Source of the DNA: Luteimonas chenhongjianii
GTDB taxonomy: Bacteria; Pseudomonadota; Gammaproteobacteria; Xanthomonadales; Xanthomonadaceae
Assembly: GCF_002327105.1 (NCBI RefSeq)
Contig: NZ_CP023406.1
Coordinates: 1,426,001-1,490,000, forward strand
Direction of reading: 5' to 3'
Length of the DNA: 64,000 nt
Shown: piece by piece, positions 1 to 8,094 of the stretch
How the letters are laid out: every line of letters begins with the position of its first letter
How positions within the stretch are numbered: position 1 is the first letter of the stretch
Made by a program: the position numbers and the translations under genes
The notes under the pieces: generated by a model
What the model was told of the DNA's origin: nothing
Seen by the model: only the letters and a program-made list of their open reading frames with translations
The model's database searches: none

Positions 1-1
1 T

Positions 2-541
2 TGCCGGCTGGTGCTCGGCTGCACCGCGCGCAGTCGTCGCGTGCAGCTGCGCGAACTGCGGCCGCGCGAGGCGGCGGCATCCGTGCGCGTCGAGGCCGGC
101 GCCGGCGGCGAGGTGGCGCTGGTGTTCGGCCGTGAACGCACGGGCCTCGACAACGACGAACTGCAGCTGTGCCATGCCGCCGTGCATATTCCCGCCAATC
201 CCGAGTACAGCTCGCTGAATCTCGCAGCCGCAGTGCAGGTGCTCAGTTACGAAGTGCGACTGGCGCTGCTGGGCGAAGGCGACGCGCCGCCTGCGGTGAT
301 CGCGTCGGCGAATCCGGAGGCGGTTCCGCACGCGGAGCTCGAAGGCTTCTTCGCCCAGCTGGCCGACACGCTGGACGCGATCGATTTCCACAAGGGACGC
401 GCGCCGGATTCGGCGATGCGCAAGTTGCGGCGACTGTTCGTGCGCACCGGGCTCGACCACAAGGAGGTCCGCCTGCTGCGCGGCATCCTCGCCGACGCCC
501 AGCGCATGGCGCGACTGGCGGGAACGCGCGACGCCGGATGA
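2..541 (+). CDS. trmJ: tRNA (cytidine/uridine-32-2'-O)-methyltransferase TrmJ, 3' part only
   Basis: The gene enters from outside the window, so only its last 179 codons are seen. The reading frame is open from base 2. The SPOUT (trefoil-knot) methyltransferase signatures are present: FGRERTGLDNDEL (AdoMet-binding loop) and PANPEYSSLNLAAAVQVLSYE, which is typical of TrmJ/TrmH-like enzymes. TrmJ methylates the ribose of residue 32 in the anticodon loop of several tRNAs in the cytoplasm. The C-terminal helical extension after about residue 100 (KLRRLFVRTGLDHKEVRLLRGIL) fits TrmJ better than other SPOUT families. The next gene begins about 70 bases downstream on the same strand. The family is secure; the substrate is inferred from the family. 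Confidence 0.9.
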   Translation, partial: CRLVLGCTARSRRVQLRELRPREAAASVRVEAGAGGEVALVFGRERTGLDNDELQLCHAAVHIPANPEYSSLNLAAAVQVLSYEVRLALLGEGDAPPAVIASANPEAVPHAELEGFFAQLADTLDAIDFHKGRAPDSAMRKLRRLFVRTGLDHKEVRLLRGILADAQRMARLAGTRDAG

Positions 542-612
542 GCGCGCAGCCGCTGTCGCGCGACCTCCGATTGGGCTAGGCTCGCCGCTTCATCCACGTC
601 ATCGGATCGGTC

Positions 613-1536
613 TTGGCCTTGCGTCCTTTCTTCCGCTGGCTCACGACGGGGATGGTGCTGGCACTGGCGATCACGGCTTCACCCGCCGCCGAACCGCGCA
701 AGGTGCTGGTGCTCGGTCGCATCAGCGACGATCCAACGGCGCACTACGAACAGCTCAGGCCGCTGCTGGACTACGTCGTCTCCCGCATGGGCGATGTCGG
801 CATCACCGAAGGTCGCGTGCTGATGGCGCGCGACGTCCAGCAAATGCAGAGCTATCTGCGCCGCGGCCGGGTGGACTGGGTGACCGAGACCGCCAGCGGT
901 GCGATGCGCCTCGAGGCTCGCGCAGGCGCGCGGGCGCTGCTGCTGACCGAGCGGCATGGCGTGAGCCGTTACCACACGGTCTACTTCGCCCGGCGCGAGA
1001 GCGGCATCGGCGCGCTCGAGGACCTGCGCGGTCGCAGTATCGGATTCCAGAACCGGCAGTCGACGAGCGCCTATTTCGTGCCCGCCGCCGAGCTGCTTGC
1101 CCAGGGGCTGCCGCTGGAGATCCTGCTGTCCCCGCGCGATGCACCCGAGCCGGGCTCGGTGGGCTATCTGTTCGGGCGCTCGGAATTCAACATCGCCTCA
1201 TGGGTGCACAAGGGACTGGTCGATGCCGGGGCGATGAGCAATCTCGACTGGGACAGCCCGCGCCAGGTGCCCCCGGCGTTCAAGCGCGACTTCGTGATCT
1301 TCCACGAGAGTGCGCCGTTCCCGCGCGCGCTGGAAATGGTCCGCGGCGACCTGGAACCGCGTGTGGCGGAGCGGCTGCGCGAAGTGCTGATCGAGGCCCG
1401 GGACGATCCTGCAGCTGCCGACGCGCTTCGCCAGTTCTTCCGCACAACCGCCTTCCTGCCCATCGATGCGGATACCCGGGCGGGGCTCGATGGGCTGCGC
1501 GACGGTGTGGCCCGCGTCGTGGCGGACGTCGAGTGA
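613..1536 (+). CDS. PhnD-like periplasmic phosphate/phosphonate-type substrate-binding protein
   Basis: This 307-residue protein starts at a TTG and has a signal peptide (hydrophobic stretch about residues 8-24, likely cleaved after ASPAA). The rest looks like the PhnD-type bilobed binding fold: an early DDPTAHYEQLRPLLDYV segment, a central hinge region with LRGRSIGFQNRQSTSAYFVPAA, and a late VIFHESAPFPRALEMV segment. Such proteins bind oxyanions or organic anions in the periplasm. No ABC permease or ATPase gene lies beside it. Its stop codon overlaps the GTG start of a membrane GGDEF-EAL gene by two bases, so the two are probably translated together, and the binding protein may present a ligand to that sensor. 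The ligand is unknown. The TTG start is the only in-frame choice near the signal peptide. Confidence 0.8.
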   Translation: MALRPFFRWLTTGMVLALAITASPAAEPRKVLVLGRISDDPTAHYEQLRPLLDYVVSRMGDVGITEGRVLMARDVQQMQSYLRRGRVDWVTETASGAMRLEARAGARALLLTERHGVSRYHTVYFARRESGIGALEDLRGRSIGFQNRQSTSAYFVPAAELLAQGLPLEILLSPRDAPEPGSVGYLFGRSEFNIASWVHKGLVDAGAMSNLDWDSPRQVPPAFKRDFVIFHESAPFPRALEMVRGDLEPRVAERLREVLIEARDDPAAADALRQFFRTTAFLPIDADTRAGLDGLRDGVARVVADVE

Positions 1537-3665
1537 AACTGCGCGCGAGCCTGCAAACGGCGTTCCTGGCGCTGATGGCGGCGACCGTTCTGATCGGGCT
1601 GGTGTCGGTGGCCCTGGTCATGCAGCAGCAGAAGCAGTCACAGCGGCAGATCGTCACGCTGAGCCAGCGCTCGATGCATGCGCTGGCTTCGCAGCGCCTG
1701 CTCTCGCGCGGCGAAGCGGTGTCGGCGCAGCTCGCCGATGCCCTGGTGAATCCGCTGTACTACTCCGATCTCGAAGCGATCGGCAGCGCCGTTGGCAACG
1801 TGCTGCGCCAGCCCGATGTGAGCTACGTGCTCGTCTATGATGCCCAGGGGCGCCTGGTCCACGACGGCAGCCAGGACATCGAACGCTACGGCCAGCGCAT
1901 GAGCGATCCATTCGCGCTGGAGGTCATCGGCGCCGGCGGGCAGCTCGTCCAGCGCGACGATTCGATGCTCGACGTCTCCACGCCCATCCGAATCGGCGAT
2001 CAACGCCTGGGCGGTGTCCGCATCGGCTATTCGCTGGCCACCGTGCGCGACGACGAGGTGGCGATGGCGGACGCGATGCAGGCCCGCCTCGACGAGATCG
2101 CCCGGCGCCACCTGGTCGGGCTCGGCGCGTTGCTGCTGGTGCTGCTCGTACTCGGCGGACTGGTCGCCGCGGTGCTGCAACGCCGGCTGGTGCGTCCGGT
2201 ACGCCAGCTCGCCGCCGCGGCCCAGCAGATCGAGGCCGGGCACTATCACGTCGAGATTCCGGTCGACGCGCGCCAGGACGAGATCGGCGATCTGATGCGT
2301 GCGTTCGACCGCATGCGAGACAGCATCGCGCGGCACGATCGCGACATCCGCCGCATGGCGTACACGGATCCGCTGACCGGCCTGGCCAACCGCCTTGCGC
2401 TGCGAGAGTCTCTGGACCAGCGCCTGTTGCAGATGCAGGGCGCGGCCGGGCAACTGGCGCTGCTGTTCGCCGACGTCGACAACTTCAAGCGCGTCAACGA
2501 CACGCTGGGCCACGACGCCGGGGACGAGGCCCTGGTGCAGTTCACCGCACGCATCGATGCCGCCGTTCGCGAATTCGACATCGCCCGTCCCCAGCTGGCG
2601 CGATTCGGCGGCGACGAATTCGTCATCCTGCTGCAGGTGCCCGCTGGCAGCGGCGCCGACCTGCGCGACGTCGCCGCCGCGCTGGCGGCGCGGCTGGTCG
2701 AGGAGGTCGCGCGGCCCATCGACATCGAGGACCGGCGCGTTTTCCTCGGCATTTCGATCGGAATCACCGTATTTCCCGACGACGCCGGCAGCGCGACGAT
2801 GCTGCTCAAGAACGGCGACATCGCGATGTACCAGGCCAAGCTCGCCGGCAAGAACGGCTACCGCTTCTACAGCCTCGCACTGGATCAGGCGGGCGAGCGG
2901 CGTATCCACATGGAGCAGGAGCTGCGCGGGGCCTGGGAGCGCGGCGAGCTCAGCCTGGTCTACCAGCCGGTGGTGCGGATGGAGGACCGGGCGCTGGTCG
3001 GCGTGGAAACGCTGCTGCGCTGGCAACATCCAGAACTCGGCCACGTGGCGGCACCGGTGTTCATCGACGTGGCCGAGCAGAGCGGGTTGATCGACGTGAT
3101 CGGGCCGCTGGTGCTGCGTGCGGCCTGCATCCAGGCACGTGCCTGGCAGCGCCGTTTCACGAAGGCGGGGGCGCTGTTCATTGCGGTCAACGTGTCTCCC
3201 CGACAATTGCACAGCACGGTCTTCGCGGCCGAGATCGAGGCCGCACTGCACGACTCGGGCCTGCCGCCTCACCTGCTGCACCTGGAGCTCACCGAGACCG
3301 CGGTGATCGGTGACGAGGCCCGGATCGGACAGGTGCTCGGTGAACTGCGCACGCGTGGGGTCAAGATCTGGCTCGACGATTTCGGTACCGGCTTCTCCGG
3401 ACTCAACCACCTGCGACGGGTGCCGGTGGACGGGGTCAAGATCGACCGCAGCTTCGTGGCCGACCTGTTGCGGGATCCCGACGATCTGGCGCTCACTTCC
3501 GCGATCATTTCGATGGCCCATTCCATCGGTATCACCGTCGTCGCCGAGGGTGTGGAAACGGAGGGCCAGTACGAGGTGCTGCGCGATCGCGGCTGCGATC
3601 TCGGCCAGGGCTACTGGCTGGGCCCTCCGTTGACGGCGGCGGAGTGCGACGCGCTGCTCGCCTGA
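1533..3665 (+). CDS. Membrane-bound GGDEF-EAL protein (c-di-GMP synthesis/breakdown) with periplasmic sensor
   Basis: I place the start at GTG 1533, overlapping the upstream stop as GTGA; this gives 710 residues beginning with a transmembrane helix. Order: TM1 (about 10-30), a periplasmic Cache/PAS-like domain (about 35-190), TM2 (about 194-214), HAMP (about 215-268), GGDEF domain (about 275-445) and EAL domain (about 455-705). The cyclase motif RFGGDEF (357-363) is intact, but no RxxD product-inhibition site precedes it. The EAL motif reads ETL (492-494) with the metal-binding Glu kept. LELTE, LDDFGTG, VKID, AEGVE and GQGYW are all present, so phosphodiesterase activity is also likely. The pairing with the upstream binding protein resembles the NspS-MbaA arrangement of Vibrio. 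Which activity dominates cannot be told from sequence. Confidence 0.92.
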   Translation: MKLRASLQTAFLALMAATVLIGLVSVALVMQQQKQSQRQIVTLSQRSMHALASQRLLSRGEAVSAQLADALVNPLYYSDLEAIGSAVGNVLRQPDVSYVLVYDAQGRLVHDGSQDIERYGQRMSDPFALEVIGAGGQLVQRDDSMLDVSTPIRIGDQRLGGVRIGYSLATVRDDEVAMADAMQARLDEIARRHLVGLGALLLVLLVLGGLVAAVLQRRLVRPVRQLAAAAQQIEAGHYHVEIPVDARQDEIGDLMRAFDRMRDSIARHDRDIRRMAYTDPLTGLANRLALRESLDQRLLQMQGAAGQLALLFADVDNFKRVNDTLGHDAGDEALVQFTARIDAAVREFDIARPQLARFGGDEFVILLQVPAGSGADLRDVAAALAARLVEEVARPIDIEDRRVFLGISIGITVFPDDAGSATMLLKNGDIAMYQAKLAGKNGYRFYSLALDQAGERRIHMEQELRGAWERGELSLVYQPVVRMEDRALVGVETLLRWQHPELGHVAAPVFIDVAEQSGLIDVIGPLVLRAACIQARAWQRRFTKAGALFIAVNVSPRQLHSTVFAAEIEAALHDSGLPPHLLHLELTETAVIGDEARIGQVLGELRTRGVKIWLDDFGTGFSGLNHLRRVPVDGVKIDRSFVADLLRDPDDLALTSAIISMAHSIGITVVAEGVETEGQYEVLRDRGCDLGQGYWLGPPLTAAECDALLA

Positions 3666-3812
3666 AGATCGCCTGCGCTGGGGTTGCCTCCTGGGCCCGC
3701 GGCGCCCGGTGCCTGGCGATCGCTCGCGCTTGACGACACGGCCCCAAGACGTGCAGGGCAGCAGCATCGCGCGCTGCGTGACGCCCGACAGTCGGAACGT
3801 GCAGGCCCGGTC

Positions 3813-4442
3813 CTAGAACAGCCGCCCCAGCCACTCGCCGGTCGCGGTCGCCAGGGCGCCGCTGAGCACGCCGAAGAATCCGATGGCGGCCACCCCCACG
3901 CCCCATGCCCACAGCATCAGCGCCCCGTCGCGTTCGAGCAGGGCCAGCGCGAACGCCAGCAGCAGCAGGCCGAAGACGTAATTGGTGAACGGGATCGGCA
4001 GGGCCAGCAGGATCCCCAGCAGCACCAGCACCAGTCCAGTGAACATGGTCGCTGCCCGATGGTCGAGCACGTGCGTCAGGCGCGCCCGGCTCAGCCGCTC
4101 GAGCCGTCTGAGCCAGGGATCGAGCACGGCCTCGAAACGCTGCACCGCGCGGCGATGGGGGCCGCGTTGCGCGAGCCATCGCGGCAGCCAGGGCTTGCGC
4201 ATGCCGAGCAGCAACTGCACACCGATCAGCACGACCAGCGGGCCACCGATGGCGCCGCCAACCCCGGGAACGGGAATGAAGGCGGGCAGGGTGGCCATGA
4301 ACAGCATCATGCCGAAGACCCGCTTGCCCAGCCCGAGCAGCAGGTCGTCGAAGCGCAGGGTGTCGGCCGGATCGCCTTGCGCCATTGCCGCCAGCAACTC
4401 GCGGGTGCCCGCTTGCCCGCGCTGGTCGGACTCAGGCGGCAT
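3813..4442 (-). CDS. ExoD-family membrane protein (exopolysaccharide synthesis ExoD-like)
   Basis: A 209-residue protein with an N-terminal cytoplasmic segment and several hydrophobic helices (about 42-75, 132-165, 170-205). The sequence LGKRVFGMMLFMATLPAFIP followed by a glycine-rich PGVGG and the pattern RRLERLSR between helix groups is characteristic of the ExoD family. ExoD was first linked to exopolysaccharide production and alkali tolerance in Rhizobium; its biochemical role is not settled. The ATG overlaps the 3' end of the upstream CorC-like gene by 11 bases, indicating a two-gene operon on the minus strand. Nothing else in the neighbourhood concerns exopolysaccharide, so the name should be taken as a family label only. 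Confidence 0.8.
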   Translation of the reverse strand: MPPESDQRGQAGTRELLAAMAQGDPADTLRFDDLLLGLGKRVFGMMLFMATLPAFIPVPGVGGAIGGPLVVLIGVQLLLGMRKPWLPRWLAQRGPHRRAVQRFEAVLDPWLRRLERLSRARLTHVLDHRAATMFTGLVLVLLGILLALPIPFTNYVFGLLLLAFALALLERDGALMLWAWGVGVAAIGFFGVLSGALATATGEWLGRLF

Positions 4443-5739
4443 CGTCGTGGGTGTCGGACAGGCGCTGCAACAGCAGCTTGTCGACCCTGGGGCCGTCGAG
4501 ATCGACGATCTCGATGTGCCAGCCGTTCCATTCGAAATGCTCGGCGACGTTGGGAATCCGCCCGAAGCGCGCGATCGTCATGCCGGCCGCAGTGTGGAAG
4601 ATGTGCTCGTCCTCGCCCGGCAGGGCGCCGCCGCCGAGCAGTTCGCGCAGGGCGCCCGTCGGCAGGGTGCCGTCGACCAGCATCGAGCCGTCCTCGCGCG
4701 TGACCACCAGCGGGGTGGCATCGGCGCCGCTGCTCTGGGTGCGGCCGATGACCGCCTCCATGACATCGTTGATCGTCACCATGCCGGTGATGTCGCCGTA
4801 TTCGTCGACCACCAGGGCCAGCGACTGCTGGTGCTCGCGCAGGATTTCCAGCAGTTTCATCGCCGGCGTCGACTCGGAGACGAACAGCGGCTCGCGCAGG
4901 TACTTGAACAGGTCGAACTCGGGCTCCTCGAGGCGGTCGATCAGCGACTTGATCTCGAGCACGCCCACCACATCCGCATCGCTGCCGCGGAACACCGGAT
5001 AGCGCGAGTACGGCGTCTTGCGCATATCGGCGAGGTTTTCTTCGAAACTGGCGCCGATGTCGAGCCAGGCGATGCGCGTACGCGGAGTCATCAGGCTCTC
5101 GGCGTCGCGATCGCCAAGGGTGAGCACCCGGTTCACCATGTTCCGCTCGTCCGTGTCGATCACGCCCTGCTCGTGGCCTTCGCTCACCAGCATGCGGATC
5201 TCCTCTTCGGACACCTGGGCCGCCTGGGTGTTGTCCAGTCGCAACAGTTTCAGCAGACCTCGCACGCTGGCGCTGAGCAGCCACACCGCGGGCGTGGCGG
5301 CTCGCGACAGCCAGTGCATCGGCAGGGCGACCAGCGATGCCAGGCGTTCGGGCGCCAGCAGTGCGAGCCGCTTGGGCAGCAGTTCGCCGAAAACGATGGT
5401 CAGGAACGTGATCAGGCTGACCGCCAGCACGGTGCCGACGGTCGAGGCATAGCTGCCCAGGATCGGCAGGCTCGATGCCAGCCAGGTACCGATCGCCGTA
5501 CCGAGGGCATCGCCGCCGAGCATGCCGGTGAGTACGCCGATCGTGGTGATGCCGACCTGGACCGTGGACAGGAAGCGCTCGGGATGCTCGGCCAGGTCAA
5601 GCGCGGCGCGCGCGCTGCGGTGCTCGGCGGCCAGCTGCTTGAGACGCGGCTTGCGGGACGTGACCACCGACATCTCCGACAAAGCGAAGAATGCATTGCA
5701 GGCGATCAGCAGCAGCACGATCAGGATCAGTTCCAGCAT
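4432..5739 (-). CDS. CNNM/CorC-type transporter (DUF21 + CBS pair + CorC_HlyC domain), PaeA/YtfL-like
   Basis: The protein has 435 residues. Residues 1 to about 180 are the DUF21 membrane domain with four hydrophobic segments and the conserved FGELLPKRLAL motif. Two CBS modules follow (about 200-320; MTPRTRIAWLD, then VDEYGDITGMVTINDV) and a C-terminal CorC_HlyC domain (about 340-420; VDGTLPTGALRELL). Family members include the magnesium/cobalt efflux protein CorC, often called haemolysin-like, and the E. coli polyamine exporter PaeA. Length and the N-terminus (NAFFALSEMSVVTSRKPRL) look most like the PaeA/YtfL branch. It sits in the inner membrane. It is the first gene of a minus-strand pair with the ExoD-like gene and diverges from the phosphate operon. 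Confidence 0.9.
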   Translation of the reverse strand: MLELILIVLLLIACNAFFALSEMSVVTSRKPRLKQLAAEHRSARAALDLAEHPERFLSTVQVGITTIGVLTGMLGGDALGTAIGTWLASSLPILGSYASTVGTVLAVSLITFLTIVFGELLPKRLALLAPERLASLVALPMHWLSRAATPAVWLLSASVRGLLKLLRLDNTQAAQVSEEEIRMLVSEGHEQGVIDTDERNMVNRVLTLGDRDAESLMTPRTRIAWLDIGASFEENLADMRKTPYSRYPVFRGSDADVVGVLEIKSLIDRLEEPEFDLFKYLREPLFVSESTPAMKLLEILREHQQSLALVVDEYGDITGMVTINDVMEAVIGRTQSSGADATPLVVTREDGSMLVDGTLPTGALRELLGGGALPGEDEHIFHTAAGMTIARFGRIPNVAEHFEWNGWHIEIVDLDGPRVDKLLLQRLSDTHDDAA

Positions 5740-5959
5740 CGCCGGACCTCCCGCGGTATGTGATGCCGGTCACGGCGATGGCGGGGGGCGGCAAGCGGTC
5801 GGGCCTGGCGGCGGTTCGGGACCGGCGAGCAGGCGGACGCGGGGGGCGGTCTAGAATCGTCTTCCATGTGCGGGATGAACAGCGCGGGGGGCGCGGCGGG
5901 GACTATAGCAGCGGGCCGTGATGGCAATGGCGACCTGAGCCGCGCCGGGCTGGCCGCAA

Positions 5960-5977
5960 CTGTCATTGAGCCGTCAT
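5960..5977 (+). promoter_or_regulatory. PHO box (predicted PhoB-binding site) upstream of the DUF47-Pit operon
   Basis: Two 7-base direct repeats, CTGTCAT (5960-5966) and CCGTCAT (5971-5977), are separated by four bases (TGAG). This is the layout of the PhoB half-sites CTGTCAT-N4-CTGTCAT; the first repeat is perfect and the second has one mismatch. It lies 56 bases before the ATG of the DUF47 gene, whose operon encodes phosphate uptake, so function and position agree. It implies induction under phosphate limitation. PhoB itself is not in this window. Confidence 0.72.
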
Positions 5978-6033
5978 AATTCGCGCCTGCGCAAAGCGTC
6001 CCACCCCGGGCACGCGACATCGAGGCGTCCGGC

Positions 6034-6660
6034 ATGTTCTCCCTGCAAACCATCTTCGGCCAAGGCAACCAGTTCTACACCCTGCTCGAGGAGGCCGCGG
6101 TCGCGGCGCACGACAGCTCCAAGGCCCTGCACGCGATGCTCCGCGATGCCGATCGCCAGCCGGCGCTCGACGCCTTCAAGCTGGCCCGCATGCGCGAGCG
6201 CGAGGCGTCCAACAAGATCAGCCAAGCGTTGGTGGACAGCTTCATCACGCCGATCGAGCGTGAGGACATCGAGGCGCTGGGTTCGGCGCTCTACAAGATT
6301 CCCAAGCAGATCGAAAAGTTCGCCGACCGCTACTCGCTGGCCACCCAGCACCTGGAACATATCGATTTCGCGCCCCGCGCGGCGATGCTCGAGCAGGCCG
6401 CAGCGGTCGTTGTAAAGATGGTGCGCACCCTGCGCAGCATGAAGCTCGAGCCGATGAAGGCGCTCAACGACGAGCTGCGCGCGCTGGAGAACGAAGCCGA
6501 CCGGCTGATGCTCGAGCTGTACCGCGACATCTATTCGGGGAAGCTCGACCCGCTGCAGATGTTCCTGCTCAAGGAATTCTTCGAGATCCTCGAAAAGGCG
6601 ATCGACCGCTGCCGCGAAGCCGGCGTGGTCGCCTACGAGATCGTGCTCAAGAACTCCTGA
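6034..6660 (+). CDS. DUF47 (PhoU-like) accessory protein of the Pit phosphate transporter
   Basis: This 208-residue, all-helical, soluble protein belongs to the DUF47/PhoU_div family (start MFSLQTIFGQGNQFYTLLEEAA). Members fold like PhoU and are almost always encoded immediately upstream of a Pit-type phosphate transporter, as here, with 12 bases between stop and next start. The usual view is that they regulate or assist Pit. Charged heptad-rich stretches (for example 140-200, ELRALENEADRLM through KEFFEILEKAIDRC) support the helical bundle. A PHO box lies just upstream. No enzymatic motif is visible. Confidence 0.92.
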   Translation: MFSLQTIFGQGNQFYTLLEEAAVAAHDSSKALHAMLRDADRQPALDAFKLARMREREASNKISQALVDSFITPIEREDIEALGSALYKIPKQIEKFADRYSLATQHLEHIDFAPRAAMLEQAAAVVVKMVRTLRSMKLEPMKALNDELRALENEADRLMLELYRDIYSGKLDPLQMFLLKEFFEILEKAIDRCREAGVVAYEIVLKNS

Positions 6661-6672
6661 CGGGCCGACCTC

Positions 6673-7800
6673 ATGCTGACCCTCGTGCTGATCGTGGTCG
6701 CGACCGCGCTGGTGTTCGAATACATCAACGGGTTCCACGATACCGCCAACTCGATCGCCACCGTCGTGGCGACCAAAGTGCTTTCGCCGATGCAGGCCGT
6801 GGGCCTGGCTGCCTCGATGAACCTGATCGGCGCCCTGGCGGGAACCGCTGTGGCGCAGACCATCGCTTCGGGCCTGATCGATGCAGGGGTCGTCGAAGTC
6901 GGTTCGCAGCTGATCCTGTGCGCGCTGGTGGGCGGGATCGTCTGGAACCTGATCACCTGGTGGTTCGGTCTGCCCTCGTCGTCCTCGCATGCGCTGATCG
7001 GCGGATTGATCGGCGCCGCGCTGGCCGCGGCCGGAATGAACTTCGACGTGGTGATCTGGTCGGAGCCCGCAGAACCGATCTGGCGCAGCGCCGGCGTGTT
7101 GTGGAAGGTGGTCGTGCCGATGGTCGGCTCGCCAGTCCTCGGTTTCGCCGCCGGCTTCCTGATGATGGGGTTGCTGTTCTTCATCATCTCGATGATGGCG
7201 CGCAGCGGCGGTGTGCTGGCGCGCCTCGCCCGTCCGCGCTGGGTCAATGCGTTGTTCGGCAAGAGCCAGATCGTCAGCGCCGCCGGTATGGGGTTCGCGC
7301 ACGGCATGAACGATGCGCAGAAGACGATGGGCATCGTCGCGTTGACCCTGGTCAGCGCCCAGAGCGTGGGGACGCTTGACAACCTGCCGGACTGGCTCGC
7401 CTTCCTGCATCCCTCGCCCGGCGCGCTGGCCAATGGCGACATCGACCTGTGGATCAAGATCAGCTGCGCGCTGGTGATGGCGGCCGGCACCGCAGCTGGC
7501 GGCTGGCGCATCATCAAGACGCTCGGCCACAAGCTGGTCAAGCTGCATCCGATCCACGGCTTCGCCGCCGAGACCAGCGCCGCGTCGGTGATCCTGGCCG
7601 CGTCGTCGCTCGGTATCCCGGTTTCGACCACCCACAACATCTCCTCGGCGATCATGGGTGTGGGCACGGCCAAGCGGCTCAATGCGATCAAGTGGAGCGT
7701 GGTCAACAAGATGATCTGGGCGTGGATCCTGACCATCCCGATGTCGGGCGGTATCGCCTATGGCCTGTTCCGGACGCTCCATCACTTCGGCTGGGTATGA
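6673..7800 (+). CDS. pit: Low-affinity inorganic phosphate transporter, Pit family
   Basis: A 375-residue polytopic membrane protein with the two PiT signature repeats: GFHDTANSIATVVATKVLSP near the N-terminus (about residues 18-40) and GFAHGMNDAQKTMGIVALTL in the middle (about 210-230). A third conserved stretch, GIPVSTTHNISSAIMGVG, lies near residue 320. About ten hydrophobic helices can be counted. Pit proteins carry metal-phosphate into the cell in symport with protons. The gene is the second of the DUF47-pit operon and should share its PHO-box control, which is notable because E. coli pitA is not a classical Pho gene. Confidence 0.95.
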   Translation: MLTLVLIVVATALVFEYINGFHDTANSIATVVATKVLSPMQAVGLAASMNLIGALAGTAVAQTIASGLIDAGVVEVGSQLILCALVGGIVWNLITWWFGLPSSSSHALIGGLIGAALAAAGMNFDVVIWSEPAEPIWRSAGVLWKVVVPMVGSPVLGFAAGFLMMGLLFFIISMMARSGGVLARLARPRWVNALFGKSQIVSAAGMGFAHGMNDAQKTMGIVALTLVSAQSVGTLDNLPDWLAFLHPSPGALANGDIDLWIKISCALVMAAGTAAGGWRIIKTLGHKLVKLHPIHGFAAETSAASVILAASSLGIPVSTTHNISSAIMGVGTAKRLNAIKWSVVNKMIWAWILTIPMSGGIAYGLFRTLHHFGWV

Positions 7801-7861
7801 GTTGCGCAGCTGCCTGCGGGCGGTTTGCTAGAGTCGCCTGACACCGCATGAGGATGTGCCT

Positions 7862-8092
7862 GTGAATCGACTCGGTCTGACCAACATTTATCTGAAGTGT
7901 GGGCTGCTTCTGATTCTGTTCGGCATCGTCTGCGGGCTCATCGTGTTCAATGTGCAGCTCGGGAACACGCGCACCCGCGAGCTGATGATCTGGGGAGCGA
8001 TGGGCGGCTTCATGAGTGGTCTCGTGCTGTACGGGATCGGTCGCATCAAGCACGCCTTGCGGCATCCCGGCCGCTCGGACGCACGATCCTGA
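7862..8092 (+). CDS. Small two-helix membrane protein, unknown function
   Basis: A 76-residue protein with two hydrophobic segments (about residues 12-30 and 44-62), a short connecting loop and a basic C-terminal tail. I chose the GTG at 7862 because GAGGA at 7850-7854 is well spaced before it; a GTG at 7856 is in frame and would add two residues. I recognise no family. It follows pit by about 60 bases and its stop lies two bases before the likely start of the next gene, so it is probably co-transcribed with that gene. Confidence 0.6.
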   Translation: MNRLGLTNIYLKCGLLLILFGIVCGLIVFNVQLGNTRTRELMIWGAMGGFMSGLVLYGIGRIKHALRHPGRSDARS

Positions 8093-8094
8093 TT

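Noticed and set aside
1638..3767. 709-codon antisense frame inside the GGDEF-EAL gene
   Set aside because: His/Gln/Arg-rich shadow; the sense strand has all domain motifs.
5866..5979. Possible 37-codon peptide (starts MCGMNSAGG) between the CorC-like gene and DUF47
   Set aside because: No ribosome-binding site, Gly/Ala filler composition, and it runs through the PHO box.
5974..7785. 603-codon antisense frame over the DUF47-pit operon
   Set aside because: Shadow frame with no motif; the sense genes are certain.
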